Shown piece after piece: positions 1-12,841 of a stretch of 64,000 nt of DNA. A program made the position numbers and the translations under genes. The DNA comes from Aporrectodea caliginosa (taxonomy: Eukaryota > Annelida > Clitellata > Crassiclitellata > Lumbricidae). Position 1 is the first letter of the stretch. Each line of letters begins with the position of its first letter. The stretch spans positions 1,095,766-1,159,765 of the forward strand of contig JACEVL010000162.1 of the NCBI GenBank assembly GCA_020284085.1. Reading direction: 5' to 3'. Below the pieces are notes generated by a model that did no database searches, was not told the DNA's origin, and was given only the letters and a program-made list of their open reading frames with translations.

Positions 1-2
1 GT

Positions 3-1817
3 CTTAAGTCATTTGCCCAATGCAGTAAACTTGAAACGCATATGAGAACCCATACTGGCGAAAAGCCATACTGGTGCCAGATATGCAAGAAAACATTTGC
101 TCAAGGTGGTGCTCTGAAAACACACATGAGAACCCATACAGGTGAAACACCATACAGGTGGCAGTTATGTCAAAAATCATTTGCCCGATGCAGTAATCTA
201 AAACAACACATGATAACCCATACTGGCGAAAAACCATATTGCTGCCAATTGTGTAGGAAAACATTTGCTCAAGCTATTCATCTAAAAACACACATGAGAA
301 CCCATACTGGCGAAAAACAATACATGTGCCACTTGTGTCACAAAAGATTTTCTCAATGTGGTGAGATGAAAAGTCACATGCGAATTCATACAGGAGAAAA
401 ACCATACAAGTGCCAGTTATGTCAGAAACCTTTCACTCGACATAGTACTCTGAAAGAACATATGAGAACCCATACTGGCGAAAAACCATACAAGTGCACG
501 TTGTGTTACAAAACATTTGCTCATGGTTATACTTTGAGAAGACACACGATAACCCATACTGGCGAAAAATCGCACAGGTGCCAGCTATGTCACAAGTCAT
601 TTAATCATGGTAGTGGTCTGAAAGTGCACATGAGAAAGCATACTGGAGAGAAACCATACATATGTCAGTTTTGTGAAAAATCAGTTGCTACTGCGGGTGG
701 CTTGACAGTGCATATGAGAACCCATACTGGCGAAAAACCATACATGTGCATGTTGTGTCAGAAATCATTTCCTGATGGTAGTCACTTGAAAAGCCACATG
801 AGAACCCATACTGGAGAAAAACCATACAAGTGCCAGTTATGTGAGAAATCTTACACTCGACATAGTACTCTGAAAGAACATATGAGAACCCATACTGGCG
901 AAAAACCATACAAGTGCACGTTGTGTTACAAAACATTTGCTCATGGTTATACTTTGAGAAGACACACGATAACCCATACTGGCGAAAAATCGCACAGGTG
1001 CCAGCTATGTCACAAGTCATTTAATCATGGTAGTGGTCTGAAAGTGCACATGAGAAAGCATACTGGAGAGAAACCATACATATGTCAGTTTTGTGAAAAA
1101 TCATTTGCTACAGCGGGTGGCTTGACAGTGCATATGAGAACCCATACTGGTGAAAAACCATACTTCTGTCAGTTGTATCACAAAAGATTTGGTATACATT
1201 GTCATCTGAAAACGCACATAAGAACCCATTATGGTGAAAAACCATACATGTGTCATTTATGTCATAGATCATTTAATGATGGTAGTAATCTCAAAACTCA
1301 TATGAGAAATCATACAGGAGAAAATCCATTCACATGTGAGGTTTATAATAAAGGATTCAACGAAATTGGAAATCTAAAGAGACACGGAAGAACTCATGCA
1401 ACAGAGAAGCAACACACACGGAATAAACCTTATGCCAAGAGCAGTTCTTCAGTGAAGCAGTTCAAACTCTGCGATGGTGAACAACCACAGGATCTTAAAA
1501 CCGGAAGTGAAGTAATTGCTAACCTATCTGATCATTTCATTACATATAATAGTACTGGTGTGATTGATAAACGATATGAACGCATCTCAAAGAACATTTG
1601 TACGGATTCTAGTGGAATTGCAGGTCGTTTACCGAAAATTAGAAATGGAGAACGTCGGGATGATAGGAAATTCAATTCTCCTGTGGATGCAAAAGCGTCT
1701 TTGTCAAAATCTTTTGGATGTGGTATTTGTGGCGAAATGCTTGAAATAGAGAAAGAATTTGTTGACCATTGTTCTAGCCATCGATTTTCTCCACCTGTCG
1801 ACTTTAATAGTTGCTGA
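3..1817 (+). CDS. C2H2 zinc-finger protein, 5' partial
   Basis: The frame is open from base 3, so the gene enters from the left; the first methionine at 42 is probably internal. About sixteen fingers of the CX2CX12HX3H type follow, joined by HTGEKPY linkers, which predicts a nuclear sequence-specific DNA-binding protein. Three fingers have lost a metal ligand: one reads RWQLC (first Cys to Trp), one FCQLY and one TCEVY (second Cys to Tyr). After the array comes a ~130-residue linker and tail ending in one isolated, intact finger (CGIC ... HCSSH) about 12 residues before the stop TGA at 1815-1817. The tail recurs in the gene at 10008-12070, so the two are paralogs. There is no KRAB, BTB or SCAN domain in the visible part. 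Fingers 5-8 and 10-13 are near-duplicates. Class is certain; the DNA target is unknown. Confidence 0.95.
   Translation, partial: LKSFAQCSKLETHMRTHTGEKPYWCQICKKTFAQGGALKTHMRTHTGETPYRWQLCQKSFARCSNLKQHMITHTGEKPYCCQLCRKTFAQAIHLKTHMRTHTGEKQYMCHLCHKRFSQCGEMKSHMRIHTGEKPYKCQLCQKPFTRHSTLKEHMRTHTGEKPYKCTLCYKTFAHGYTLRRHTITHTGEKSHRCQLCHKSFNHGSGLKVHMRKHTGEKPYICQFCEKSVATAGGLTVHMRTHTGEKPYMCMLCQKSFPDGSHLKSHMRTHTGEKPYKCQLCEKSYTRHSTLKEHMRTHTGEKPYKCTLCYKTFAHGYTLRRHTITHTGEKSHRCQLCHKSFNHGSGLKVHMRKHTGEKPYICQFCEKSFATAGGLTVHMRTHTGEKPYFCQLYHKRFGIHCHLKTHIRTHYGEKPYMCHLCHRSFNDGSNLKTHMRNHTGENPFTCEVYNKGFNEIGNLKRHGRTHATEKQHTRNKPYAKSSSSVKQFKLCDGEQPQDLKTGSEVIANLSDHFITYNSTGVIDKRYERISKNICTDSSGIAGRLPKIRNGERRDDRKFNSPVDAKASLSKSFGCGICGEMLEIEKEFVDHCSSHRFSPPVDFNSC
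392..1163 (+). repeat. Internal 420-bp (five-finger) tandem duplication in the zinc-finger array
   Basis: Bases 392-743 recur at 812-1163 with an offset of exactly 420 bp, five 84-bp finger units. Bases 434-683 and 854-1103 are identical over 250 bp, while other fingers of the array differ at many positions. This indicates a recent duplication or gene conversion that added or homogenised fingers. Confidence 0.93.
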
Positions 1818-2377
1818 CCTGTTCTAAATTAGGATTCCGTATAACTACAGTTGAGAGAGTTGTAATTTGAGAAAAACTTTTAGGATGGGTGCCTAATAGG
1901 CTGTCTAAGAAAACATGTTATGCGTGTTTTCTTATGGATGTCATAGTCAGTTGCCGAGGTGCTTGTGACGACTTCTTGGATTACGCTCGTCTGCTCGTGG
2001 AATTGTTGATGAAGCCAAAAAAATAGAGGAGTTTAATCCATCAATTTCGAAAGTTTAGTGGCTGAACGTTGAGGCTAAGGCAGCCGTCACCGTTCATTCA
2101 CGCGTGACTAGGCGAACTGTACGACACTACGACAAGGATACGATCACCGCTACTGCTGTCACTGCTGCAATCTACTGATCGCTGCCCGTTGGCCCGAGGA
2201 AGAGTGCGGTATAAACAACATGAGACAGCAGCTACCATCGCTCACCCTATAGTGGTTCGTTCCTGCATAGCTTCAGATGGGGCACTGCAGTGAAACAGTC
2301 TGGACTGGGGCGTTTTCAGTGGAGAACACCGCGGATGTATTCTCTGCATCTGGCGTTGTTGTAGCGCCTTCGCCCTG
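1818..2377. other. Intergenic, no gene recognised
   Basis: This is downstream of the zinc-finger stop. No convincing coding potential, RNA gene or polyadenylation site stands out, and the short overlapping ORFs have no recognisable motif. Confidence 0.5.
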
Positions 2378-3997
2378 GCCGGTGTCGCGTGACAGAGTCT
2401 CCCCCCTAAAAGTCTCCCCCGGAGACTCTATTTCGAAACAGATTCTCCCCGGAGACTGTATTCTGAAACAAAGTCTCCGGGGGAGAGAATATTTCATCCC
2501 CCGTTGAAACAGGCTTTATTTCAACGCAAGATAGGGTACACTGTAGTTGTTAAAACGATGAAATCTGAATAAAAACGGTGAAAACTGAATAAAAACAGAG
2601 AAAACTTCGTTTTTTCTAAGAAATAAAATCAAGAGAAAAACGGAAAAGCGAAAAATAAAATAATTTAACTTTCTTACTTCTCGTACTGTATTTTAAAATT
2701 AATAACCTTGTGTAGCCTACACAAATTAATTTTAATCGGCAAATAGCACAACTTTATTAGTAAACACTAAGTAGGCTAACATTAATCTATAAAAATTATT
2801 TTATTTTTATTAGTTTGGTTTAATAAGAAATTGAGAAATTACAAATATTGAACTCTTTTCAAATTTAAATTATAAACAAGTCCACATAAGCCCATACTGA
2901 CATACTGTAAACTAACACAATTAAAAACTAAACTGTGTAAGTAGACGACTAAACTGTGTAAGTAGACGACGTTTCTCACCTTAGGAATATTCTGCTGGAT
3001 ATTCTTTTTTCGTAATGTAATTAGGCAAAGCTTCAGATCAGCCTTATCCATGAAAATAATTTTGAAACGTTTCACAAAGTACCGAAAATACTTATTAGGC
3101 CTAATGCAACTTACAGCAAAATATATACTAACTAGCCTAATACTGAATCCGTTGAGATCATCTAAAACTATGCAGAAATAATCTTGTGCTACGAATAATT
3201 CATGGTGGTCTGCACCTTAGAGTCGACCAATCAATTTTTTCAGCTTTTGTCACCTGCGTGAGCATATTCCATTCTAAGTCTAATAATTCCATGGGTCAAC
3301 AAATGCTCAGCAGTCTTTATCTAAAGCCTCTGCTGGCTTCATGGACAACAGTGCATTTTATTTTACAGTGGCCTATCAATATTAAATAGGTTTGGTATAA
3401 CTGCGATAATTATTTTGTGGGTACTGCCTATAATTCTGTGAATGCCTTATCTTCATCATTGAATGCCAGAAAAGCAAGGGCAAGCATAGGCTATCAGGAA
3501 GCCAGTAGGCCTACTTCACTTACAATCACTGGTTAGACTTTCCTGTTCTAGGTAATTAGCGTACATGACACCAGCTAACAATAATAAATAACTGAAAGGC
3601 TAACCAGATTAATGAATGAATGGTAGGCATCAAAAGAATCACAAAAAATCAAGCGCAAGGTCATATCAGTTGATTGATAGGCCTACCAGTTGAAGGGTAG
3701 GCCTATTCCGCATGAAGAATCGTATATAGGCTAAGCCAGTGCTAGCTCGTATCAGGAAGCCAGTAGAGTTGTATAGCTAATAATAATGGCCTGATAATCT
3801 GACGCTAATAATATTGAACGACCAATATCCAACACAATATCAATGGTAGGTATAACCATATAAGAATCAGCCATATAAGAATCAGCATTAATTAGTGAAT
3901 GAATAAGAATTACTGATCACATAATCTTCAGAAGTCAGTGATAACTAGGAGTCTAGGACCCGTAAAAGTCTACTTGTAGTGAGAGCCATTTTCTTAA

Positions 3998-5484
3998 CCC
4001 TATGACGCACACCTGGGGTCAATTTGACCCCACCGATGGAACTTCCTTGAATAGATGCGCTGATACAAATAGTAAAAATCTGAAATAATTCAAATTCCTC
4101 AGCAATTCATCCCTCTACATATATGGAAAAATTCGAAGAGTTTAGAATTCTAGGTTCAATGATACAAAAATAAGAATGACACTCGGGCATATTTAGCACA
4201 CCTGGGGTCAATCTGACCCCAGGCTGTAACATTGACTATAACATAAACCAGGCTACGTTATATACACAAATACACACATACATACATACATACACACATG
4301 CATACATACATATATAAATAAATACATACATACAACCATACATGCAACCATACATATATACATCCATCAATACACACACATATATATACATACAAATATA
4401 CATATATATGAATACATGCATATAATTATTATACACACATAGAAAATATATACATGAATGCATACATACATACATACATACATACATAACACATACATAC
4501 TTGCACACTTACATGCATACACACTTACATGCATACACACATACATACACACATATATAAATACATACCAATATACATATATACATGTTCATGCGTATAT
4601 GTATATACACACATACATACAATTATATACATGCATGCATGCGTACATACATACATACATACATACATACATACATACATGCATACATACATACATACAT
4701 ACATACATACATACATACATACATACATACATACATACATACGTATATACATACATACAAACAAATGTACATGCATACATCCATCCCACCATACATAGAT
4801 TCATCTCTGCATGCATACGCACATACGTAAATACATACATACATATGTACATACATATACATACATACATTCATACATACATTCATACATACATTCATGC
4901 ATACATACATAAATACATACATACATACGTACATACATACAAATATACATGCATACATTCATCCCACCATACATAGATTCATCCCTGTATGCATACGCAC
5001 ATACGTAAATACATACATACATATGTTCATACATATATACATACATACATACATACATACATACATACATACATACATACATTCATACATACATGCATGC
5101 ATCCATACACAAATACATACATACATACATACATACGTACATACATACAAATATACATGCATACATCCATTCCACCATACATAGATTCATTAATAGAAAT
5201 CATGTATGGTGCTCTTGCGGCGGAAAATTCCGCCCCCAGAAGTAATATTTTGATATAATCCCTGCATGCCTACGCACATACGTAAATACATACATACTTA
5301 TGTACATACATATATACATACTTACATACATTTTCCGTAAGTGCACGCACTCTGTCCAACCTAAATTTGAGCATTCATGTCGACTTTCTATTAAAATGGC
5401 ATAAAATCCACCCGTGTTATCGGTGGGGTCAATTTGACCCTAGGTGTGCTAAATGCGTTGGCCAGGAAGGTGTGCGTCATAGGG
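3998..5484. mobile_element. piggyBac-like (TTAA) MITE, family A, copy 1
   Basis: The left end, CCCTATGACGCACACC, follows TTAA (3994-3997). The right end is its inverse, ending GTGCGTCATAGGG at 5484 and followed by CTAA, one change from TTAA. Just inside each end lies a dyad of the form GGGGTCAATTTGACCCC. The middle is almost entirely CATA microsatellite. A second copy with the same ends is at 43008-44636. TTAA targets and CCCT termini are hallmarks of piggyBac-type elements. No transposase remains. Confidence 0.85.
4262..5330. repeat. (CATA)n / (TACA)n microsatellite
   Basis: About 1 kb of CATA tetranucleotides is interrupted by CATGCATA and TATATA variants. A ~165-bp higher-order repeat containing a CCACCATACATAGATTCAT block recurs near 4787, 4965 and 5172. 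Long ORFs in several frames here are products of the repeat. Confidence 0.95.
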
Positions 5485-5887
5485 CTAATTATATAAATGT
5501 GTGCAATCTCTCCACTGCGTTTTAATGACTTATAAACGCGCCCGACATCCTAGTGGGATTTTACATGCCGCATTTGCTACTATAAAACATTTATTTAATA
5601 ATTTTATTGTTTCATTTCGTATTTATTTGATGTCCAATTCAACTAATAAACTTGAAAGTCATTTACTTAAGAAAATGTAGGCTACGTATTAAATCCTATT
5701 CAAAATTATATAGAAAAGCCACGGAAATAGAGGGGGCGATTTTAGTAAGGGGAGACTTTGTATCGTAGATAGGGGAGATTCTATTTCAACGGGGGAGACT
5801 TTGTACCGATACAGAGTCTCCGGGGAGACTCTGTTTCAGCCAGGGGGAGACTCTGTTTCGGGGGGGACTTTATATCGTGACACCGGC

Positions 5888-6800
5888 GTCGTCGATGATC
5901 AAACGCCTCGGACTGTTGAACGCTCTGGCGTCGAGTGGAAAAACTCAGTCTACCGAGCTTACTATCAACCACAATTTCCGCCTTTTGTCAGAAGTCTGCA
6001 CAGCCTCCAACCTCGATCGAACGACAATAACATCTATCAATAGAAGATCGGAATGTTATTCCACGAGCCTCCTACCAGCAGGCGATCCCTGACTTGTCAC
6101 CAGAACCTTTGGTAGTTTAAACATCACTGACCAGTGAGTAGTGATCCATTGTTTTACTTATGTATCTATTGTTATTTTTATTGTTCTCGTTATTTGCTAT
6201 TTTCTGCGCTGTGTAACTTGTTGCAGTATGTCAACAAGGTTTTCAATAAACGAATATACAATAATAATAACAATAGAATTTAAACATACATGAATAGTTA
6301 CTTTGCACCACTTTCATTTCAGAATACTTTCGATATGTAGGCATTCTTCTCACATAATTGAAAGGCTGTAGAATTGCTGCAGGTCAGAAAAGTTAAAGTT
6401 TGTGCTCTGGTTATTAAAGACGCAGTAAAGTCTTTTGTTCCGGATTCCACTACTTTACAACTTTGTTGTTAAATATTAAATTTAGCAGCACAAAGACGTC
6501 TGCTTTACTAGCTTTTTTGTGAGACTGTTTTTTTTATATTTAGCCTATAATTGTCATTGCATTCATTATGTATTAATTAACTATTGAAATTAATTAGTTT
6601 ATTCTACTTAGATTATGTGTTAGTTTATTCTCCTTAGATTATGTGTTGGACGTTTTCTTTGTTGATTACGGATGATTAAAATTAATGTGTAATCGAGATG
6701 GTCATGTATCCTGCGTATTTCGTGTTTGCTGTCTTTGGTCATTTTTATGATACAATTTCTTATGTTATTAGTCTCTAAATAAATAAGCTATTTATATCAT
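5888..6800 (+). other. Intergenic, possible transcript end
   Basis: There is an AATAAA at 6245-6250 shortly after a weakly coding stretch (5880-6092). No domain is recognised. The rest is AT-rich with no feature seen. Confidence 0.3.
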
Positions 6801-6804
6801 TGTG

Positions 6805-7145
6805 GAACTCAGTGGTGTAGCGGTATGTCATGTGCCTTGTTACCGGATGGTCGGAGGTTCGAATCTACCTCAAGCTACTGCGTATCAACCTTGGACAAGT
6901 TGCTCACCCATAATTGGCTGTGAGGAAGGCAACGGGAAACCACTTCACTCATCTCATCCCCGTGTGGCATAAAAGCCAATGGATCTTCGGGCAGATAACT
7001 CTTCATCATCCTTGTACGAAACTGATGTCAGCAATGTTACTGTAGAATAGTTTAAGAGTAAAGCTTTAATGGTAGCGCCTCTGAATAGTTTCCTTGAAGG
7101 GGCGCTATATGAATTCCCGAATTAATGAAAAAAATGAAAAATGAC
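6805..7145 (+). mobile_element. tRNA-derived SINE with a LINE-type 3' tail
   Basis: RNA polymerase III box A (TGGTGTAGCGG, 6813-6823) and box B (GGTTCGAATCT, 6856-6866) are spaced as in a tRNA. A ~200-bp unrelated body follows. The 3' part at 7073-7115 (GCGCCTCTGAATAG then CTTGAAGGGGCGCTATAT) matches the 3' end of the LINE copy at 63637-63680. That arrangement is expected for a SINE mobilised by that LINE. An A-rich ATGAAAAA tail closes the element. The tRNA head is too diverged to be a functional tRNA gene. Confidence 0.85.
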
Positions 7146-7147
7146 GC

Positions 7148-7330
7148 ATGTGGCCCACATTCACATGGTTTAATCAAAAGAGCATTGAGTTTAAGATCCT
7201 GATGCTTAACGTGTATTTCTCTAGCAGCATGTGCTCCGTCATATCTATAGGACTTTGCTTCCCTTTGTCTTCCATCCCTGGTGGCAGATTTCTACTCTTA
7301 GTCCAAGCACTTAGCATCAAAAATCATTAT
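7148..7330 (+). pseudogene. LINE ORF2 C-terminal fragment
   Basis: The translation contains IEFKILMLN and, after decay, SIPGGRFLL. These correspond to RIDFKILMLM and SIPGRRFLR in the better LINE copy at 63119-63698. This is a short degenerate retrotransposon remnant immediately after the SINE. Confidence 0.6.
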
Positions 7331-7559
7331 TATTATTCATTTAAAATGCTACAAGCATACTTTATTCTAGAATTTGTAGAGAGACTAACACACAAAATAA
7401 TCTGATATTGTGCTAGTTGAATATTTTTCAGATAATATTTTAAAAACACTGAGAAAATTATGTGTAGGCCTATAATTGGGTCAAATAGAAATTGGATTGA
7501 CGAAAGGCTTTGCTTCAATAGAAATTTGATTAATGACAGTTATGGGCCTACCTACCTAC

Positions 7560-7600
7560 TGTTCGGGGGAAATGTCCGGGGGGGTGTCCGGATACCAACC
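7560..7600. repeat. Remnant of a foldback-element terminus
   Basis: The stretch GGGGGAAATGTCCGGGGG continues into GTGTCCGGATACC. Read in reverse it begins GGTATCCGGACACC, like the termini of the foldback elements in this window. No partner end was found. Confidence 0.35.
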
Positions 7601-7689
7601 AACCGACACGTGCCTACTGTCCGCCTAGAACCAGCTTATTTTCTGTCTAGGACAAGACACATTGGGAGGCAGAATAAAGTTTTATAGAT

Positions 7690-8590
7690 TATAAGGTTTA
7701 TATTTGGAGTGAAACATTTATAAGGATATCATGCTTTTGGAATAAACTGCCGATGGACATTGGCAGGACAGGATATAAAAGGAGCTTGCATACACAGACG
7801 CATGGTGCATAGGTTATATGCCTACTTAACAATAGATTGTGTGGATTCTCCATTAGGCCTATATGGAAATACTTTCCTGTTTTTCAAATGTTAGAGTAGC
7901 GTGTTGTGTCCGAAGTGTTAGAAATGCGTGAACCTCCGTGATAGCCCACGTTTTGTTACATATGCGGAGAGTTCACTTTGAAATCACAGAAGAAGGCGGT
8001 GACTCCGCTTGCTAAGAAAGCTTATGAACTGCATTTTGGATGTAAAGTAGGTCACGATATAGGTTTGACACCTCATAATATTTGAACAATGAACATCTAT
8101 CTTGTGCAGTCAATCTCAAAGCAAGGATTACTGGTTACTGGACGTCTAGATGCCGTTTGCAGTTCCAGTGATATGGTGGGACCGTGGGAGCAAAAACATC
8201 ATGCTTTGGACTGCTATTTCTGTTTGACAAAATAATGTTTAGGGTCATTCCTCCAACAACAAGAAATCACTTGAATAATTATCCTAATCGTGCTGTGCCA
8301 AAGCCACCGGCTTTTTAACCATCGACAACGTTGATGAAACTGTTGATCCTGATTTCAAACCACTACAGTGCTGAGATCCTCATTTAATAACTTAACCTGA
8401 GTCAAGGACTTAAATTCATCAAACAGTCGAGCAGAATTGCAGGGCTCTTGGCTTCAGGGATAGAATCCGCTGGCGAATGGAAATGATGTATCTGCATTTC
8501 GCATGCTCCATGACGATTTCAACAAGTTTTTTTTTATATATTAACACGATAGAGGGAAAGGGATAAAATACTTAGGAGACAAGTTTCCTT
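7690..8590. other. No feature recognised
   Basis: AT-rich sequence without convincing coding potential or repeat structure. Confidence 0.4.
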
Positions 8591-8594
8591 GCAT

Positions 8595-9060
8595 AAGTGA
8601 GGCCAAGTTACGACATTGAAGGCATATTTTTGGTGTACAGAACATGTTCTTTTCAGATGACTACCTTGAGAAAATGTTTTATGACATAACTGGAACGTGT
8701 ACGAGTTCTCGCCACTATGGCTTCTCTTATGCACCATCAAGCCATGTACTTGTAGCAAATGAATTCTCACACCACTGATATTTGCATGTTTTCTCTCGGG
8801 TATGGGTTCTCGATCATGTGTTTTCAGCTGATAACCTACAGCAAACGATTTTGACATAACTGGCATGGTTTCTCGCCAGTATAGGTAGTCATATGCAATA
8901 CCAAGCCATCTACTTTAGTAAATGATTTATCGTAAAACGGACATTTTTATGGTTTCTCTCCAGCAAGGGTTCTCAGGTGCCTTTTCAGATTATTATTATG
9001 ACTTCTGACACATCTGGCACCTGCATTGTTTTTCTCCAGTATGGGTTCTCATTATTAATC
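8595..9060 (-). pseudogene. Decayed C2H2 zinc-finger array
   Basis: Read on the minus strand, finger fragments can be followed across several frames: RTHTGEKQCRCQMC, VDGLVLHMTTYTGEKP, FQLCHKTFSQGSHLKR. Stops, frameshifts and lost Cys/His residues break the array. The flank near 9060-9110 resembles the sequence upstream of the split zinc-finger gene near 12080-12130, which points to a tandem paralog that has died. Confidence 0.85.
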
Positions 9061-9064
9061 ACTT

Positions 9065-10007
9065 ATTTTATAATTTCACTGCTTTTGTCCTGCATGGGTT
9101 ATTTTATGAGCTACCAGTTAATCACCTTCAGCAAATGCTTACCAAAGACAGCAACACACCAAATACTGTATTCAGGATACATGACAATCTTGATTACACT
9201 ATCTTTAGTAACGACCAGACATAATAACTTCCAACACTTAATCTAAGTACAATAAGATAATTAACTTAACTACTTAATACATCATAAATGCAATGACAAT
9301 AATTATGTCAAGTATCAATAACATAGTCTAAAATAATCTCAAAAAGTTATAAACAGCTATACACTAAGAATCAATTGTCTACAATAGTCTCACAAAGTTA
9401 ACAACAGCTAGCCAAACTCTTAAATATCTAGTCCAGCAGACTAAACTAAATTTAATATTTAACAATAAAGTTGTCATGTAATGGCACTCAGAACGAAATA
9501 ATTTGCTGCATCTTTAGTATCTGCATGTGGCAGAAATTTTCATTTTTTATGACCTGTGCCAGTTCAGCAGTTTTAAAATTAAGTGAGAATAAGGCAAAAT
9601 TAGAGCATTGTTATAAAGCATTAAAACAACGATCGGATGCTGCATTTTATACTTCATTGTTTCAACGATCCTTTCCAAATTCATAAGCAATAACTTTCAA
9701 ATGGTAATGAAAACAATAATTAGAAACTTTGTTGTCGATCATTACTTCTAACTGTAAGCTACGGCTCAGTTTTACAACTGGCATGAACTATACAAGAATA
9801 AACGAATAACATCAGCACCTTTTATATGTGGCGTTTATAAGAAGAAACCTCTGGATTCTCCATATCAGATTCTTGTCAAAGTATTCTGAACTAGATTGGT
9901 ACAAAGCAACTATTCTGGATGTATGCATATATCCCATCACTTCTGTAGCATCTTTTCTTTTTCTCAATTTCCAATTATATACAACTGTAAGTATATGGAA
10001 TCATAAT
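9065..10007. other. AT-rich, no gene recognised
   Basis: This lies between the decayed finger array and the stop of the next zinc-finger gene. No domain, repeat array or RNA gene was recognised. Confidence 0.4.
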
Positions 10008-10010
10008 TCA

Positions 10011-11463
<1,453 letters not shown>

Positions 11464-12269
11464 GACTTCGCATATGTCTCTTTAGAGTATTGACTTCTGT
11501 AAACCGTTTCTGACATAGCTGGCACATGTATGGCTTTTCACCAGTATGGGTTCTCATGTGCGTTTTCAGATAACTATCATAGGCAAATGATTTCTGACAT
11601 AGTCGGCACCTGTATGGCTTTTCACCAGTTTCGGTTCTCATATGCACTATCAAGCCATTTACATTAGTAAATGATTTCTCACAAAACTGATATTTGTATA
11701 GCTTCTCTCCAGTATGGGTTGTCATGTGCCTTTTCAGAGTATTACGTTTAGCAAATGATTTCTGACATAACTGGCACCCATATGGCTTTTCACCCGTATG
11801 GGTTCTCATGTGCTCTGCCAGAGTATTACATTGAGCAAATAATTTCTGACATAACTGGCACCTGTATGGTTTTTCGCCAGTATGGGTTCGCATGTGTTTT
11901 TTCAGATTACCATTTTGAGCAAATGATTTCTGACAAAACTGGCACCTGTATGGTTTTTCGCCAGTATGGGTTCTCATGTGCGTTTTCAGATTACAACCCT
12001 GATCAAATGACTTTCCACATATCTGGCACATGTATTGTTTTAATCCCGTATATTTTCTCGTATTCGCCATCAGACTACTCACTTAACTGATAATTTCACT
12101 GTTTTTCTCTACTATGGGTTCTTTGGTGAACAGCCAATTGATCAACTTGACGCTTGACGGTTTCTGAATAATTTGCTACAAAGAACAGTACAAACTCTCG
12201 TTTAATACGTTTTAAAAATATGGAAGATAATTTCATTGCTGCTCATTACAGTAGAATTGTAATTGTAAT

Positions 12270-12460
12270 TGAACAGTTATATAGTTCCACTCAGTGCTGT
12301 CTCTAAAAAATAAGATAGTCTCCAGGCGTTTCCGAAAGAAAGGAATAGAAAGGCTGATGATCTCAAGACGCAAATCATGCGGAAGATGGTTCCAAAGAGA
12401 ATGACTCATCCATTTGTGGTTGAATGACCTTTGAGCAATAATCGGACGACACACTTCAGG
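12270..12460 (-). pseudogene. LINE ORF2 C-terminal fragment
   Basis: The minus-strand translation SLWNHLPHDLRLEI followed by SIPFFRKRLETILFF matches the C-terminal SFWNRLPSNLRNEL and SLPLFRRRLKTILFD of the LINE at 63119-63698. It is truncated, with no intact ORF. Confidence 0.75.
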
Positions 12461-12841
12461 AATTCTCTAGCCTAACTAATTGTCTGCTATGATGTTGACT
12501 TGCGTATACCCCAAGCCGCCGCGATAGCCGCCGAATTTGTGTCCAAGCCGATTAGCCGCGGGAAATTTTACGGCTTAGCCGAAATACCCTACCACCGAAA
12601 TACCACCGAGAACTTTTTTTACGACTAGCCGCCGGAAAAAAGTTCAGCTAATTCAGCTGTACACACAAAGTTGTGATTATGAAGTATTCCCGCTGGGTTA
12701 GTAGTCTAAAGAGAATGACTCATCCATTTGTGATTGAATGACCTGTGAGCAATAATCGGACGACACACTTCAGGAATTCTCTAGCCTAACTAATTGTCTG
12801 CTATGATGTTGACTTGCGTATACCCCCAAGCCGCCGCGATA
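12394..12841. repeat. Direct duplication of ~133 bp flanking a transposon end
   Basis: Bases 12394-12526 recur with few changes at 12708-12841. The duplicated block contains LINE-derived sequence plus the first ~15 bases of the GCCGCC element (ending AAGCCGCCGCGATA). A ~180-bp piece of that element lies between the copies. Confidence 0.9.
12507..12703. mobile_element. Truncated end of the GCCGCC inverted-repeat element
   Basis: TATACCCCAAGCCGCC through the CCCGCTGGGTTAGTAGT block matches, inverted, the right part of the element at 13229-13769 (about 13570-13769). Only one end is present. Confidence 0.75.

Larger units (their letters stand above)
2378..5887. mobile_element. Foldback-type DNA transposon (GAGACTC family), containing a nested MITE
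   Basis: The left end carries GGTGTCGCGTGACAGAG followed by an array of GTCTCC(G)GGGGAGAC-like words (2393-2507). The right end carries the reverse (5748-5878) and closes with TCGTGACACCGGC. Both outer junctions read CCGG. I found no 8-bp target duplication, unlike other foldback elements here. The interior is AT-rich, has no recognisable transposase and contains the TTAA element at 3998-5484. The element is therefore non-autonomous. The ends could belong to two recombined copies. Confidence 0.6.

Noticed and set aside
688..1020. Antisense ORFs opposite the zinc-finger genes (also 4-264 and 11755-12090)
   Set aside because: Shadows of the finger repeats in the opposite strand.
4236..5258. 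Many 60-170-residue ORFs of YIHTYIHT or MYVCMYVC type
   Set aside because: They are translations of the CATA microsatellite in every frame; the same applies to 43162-44553.
2378..5887. 8-bp target duplication for this foldback element
   Set aside because: Flanks outside the CCGG junctions do not match; recorded as absent rather than forced.
6805..6880. Functional tRNA gene
   Set aside because: Box A and box B are present, but the arms do not close into a full cloverleaf and the sequence continues into a SINE body.
12071..12082. GTG at 12082 as start of the split zinc-finger gene
   Set aside because: Non-ATG starts are rare in animals and an ATG lies 12 bp downstream; an upstream exon is also possible.
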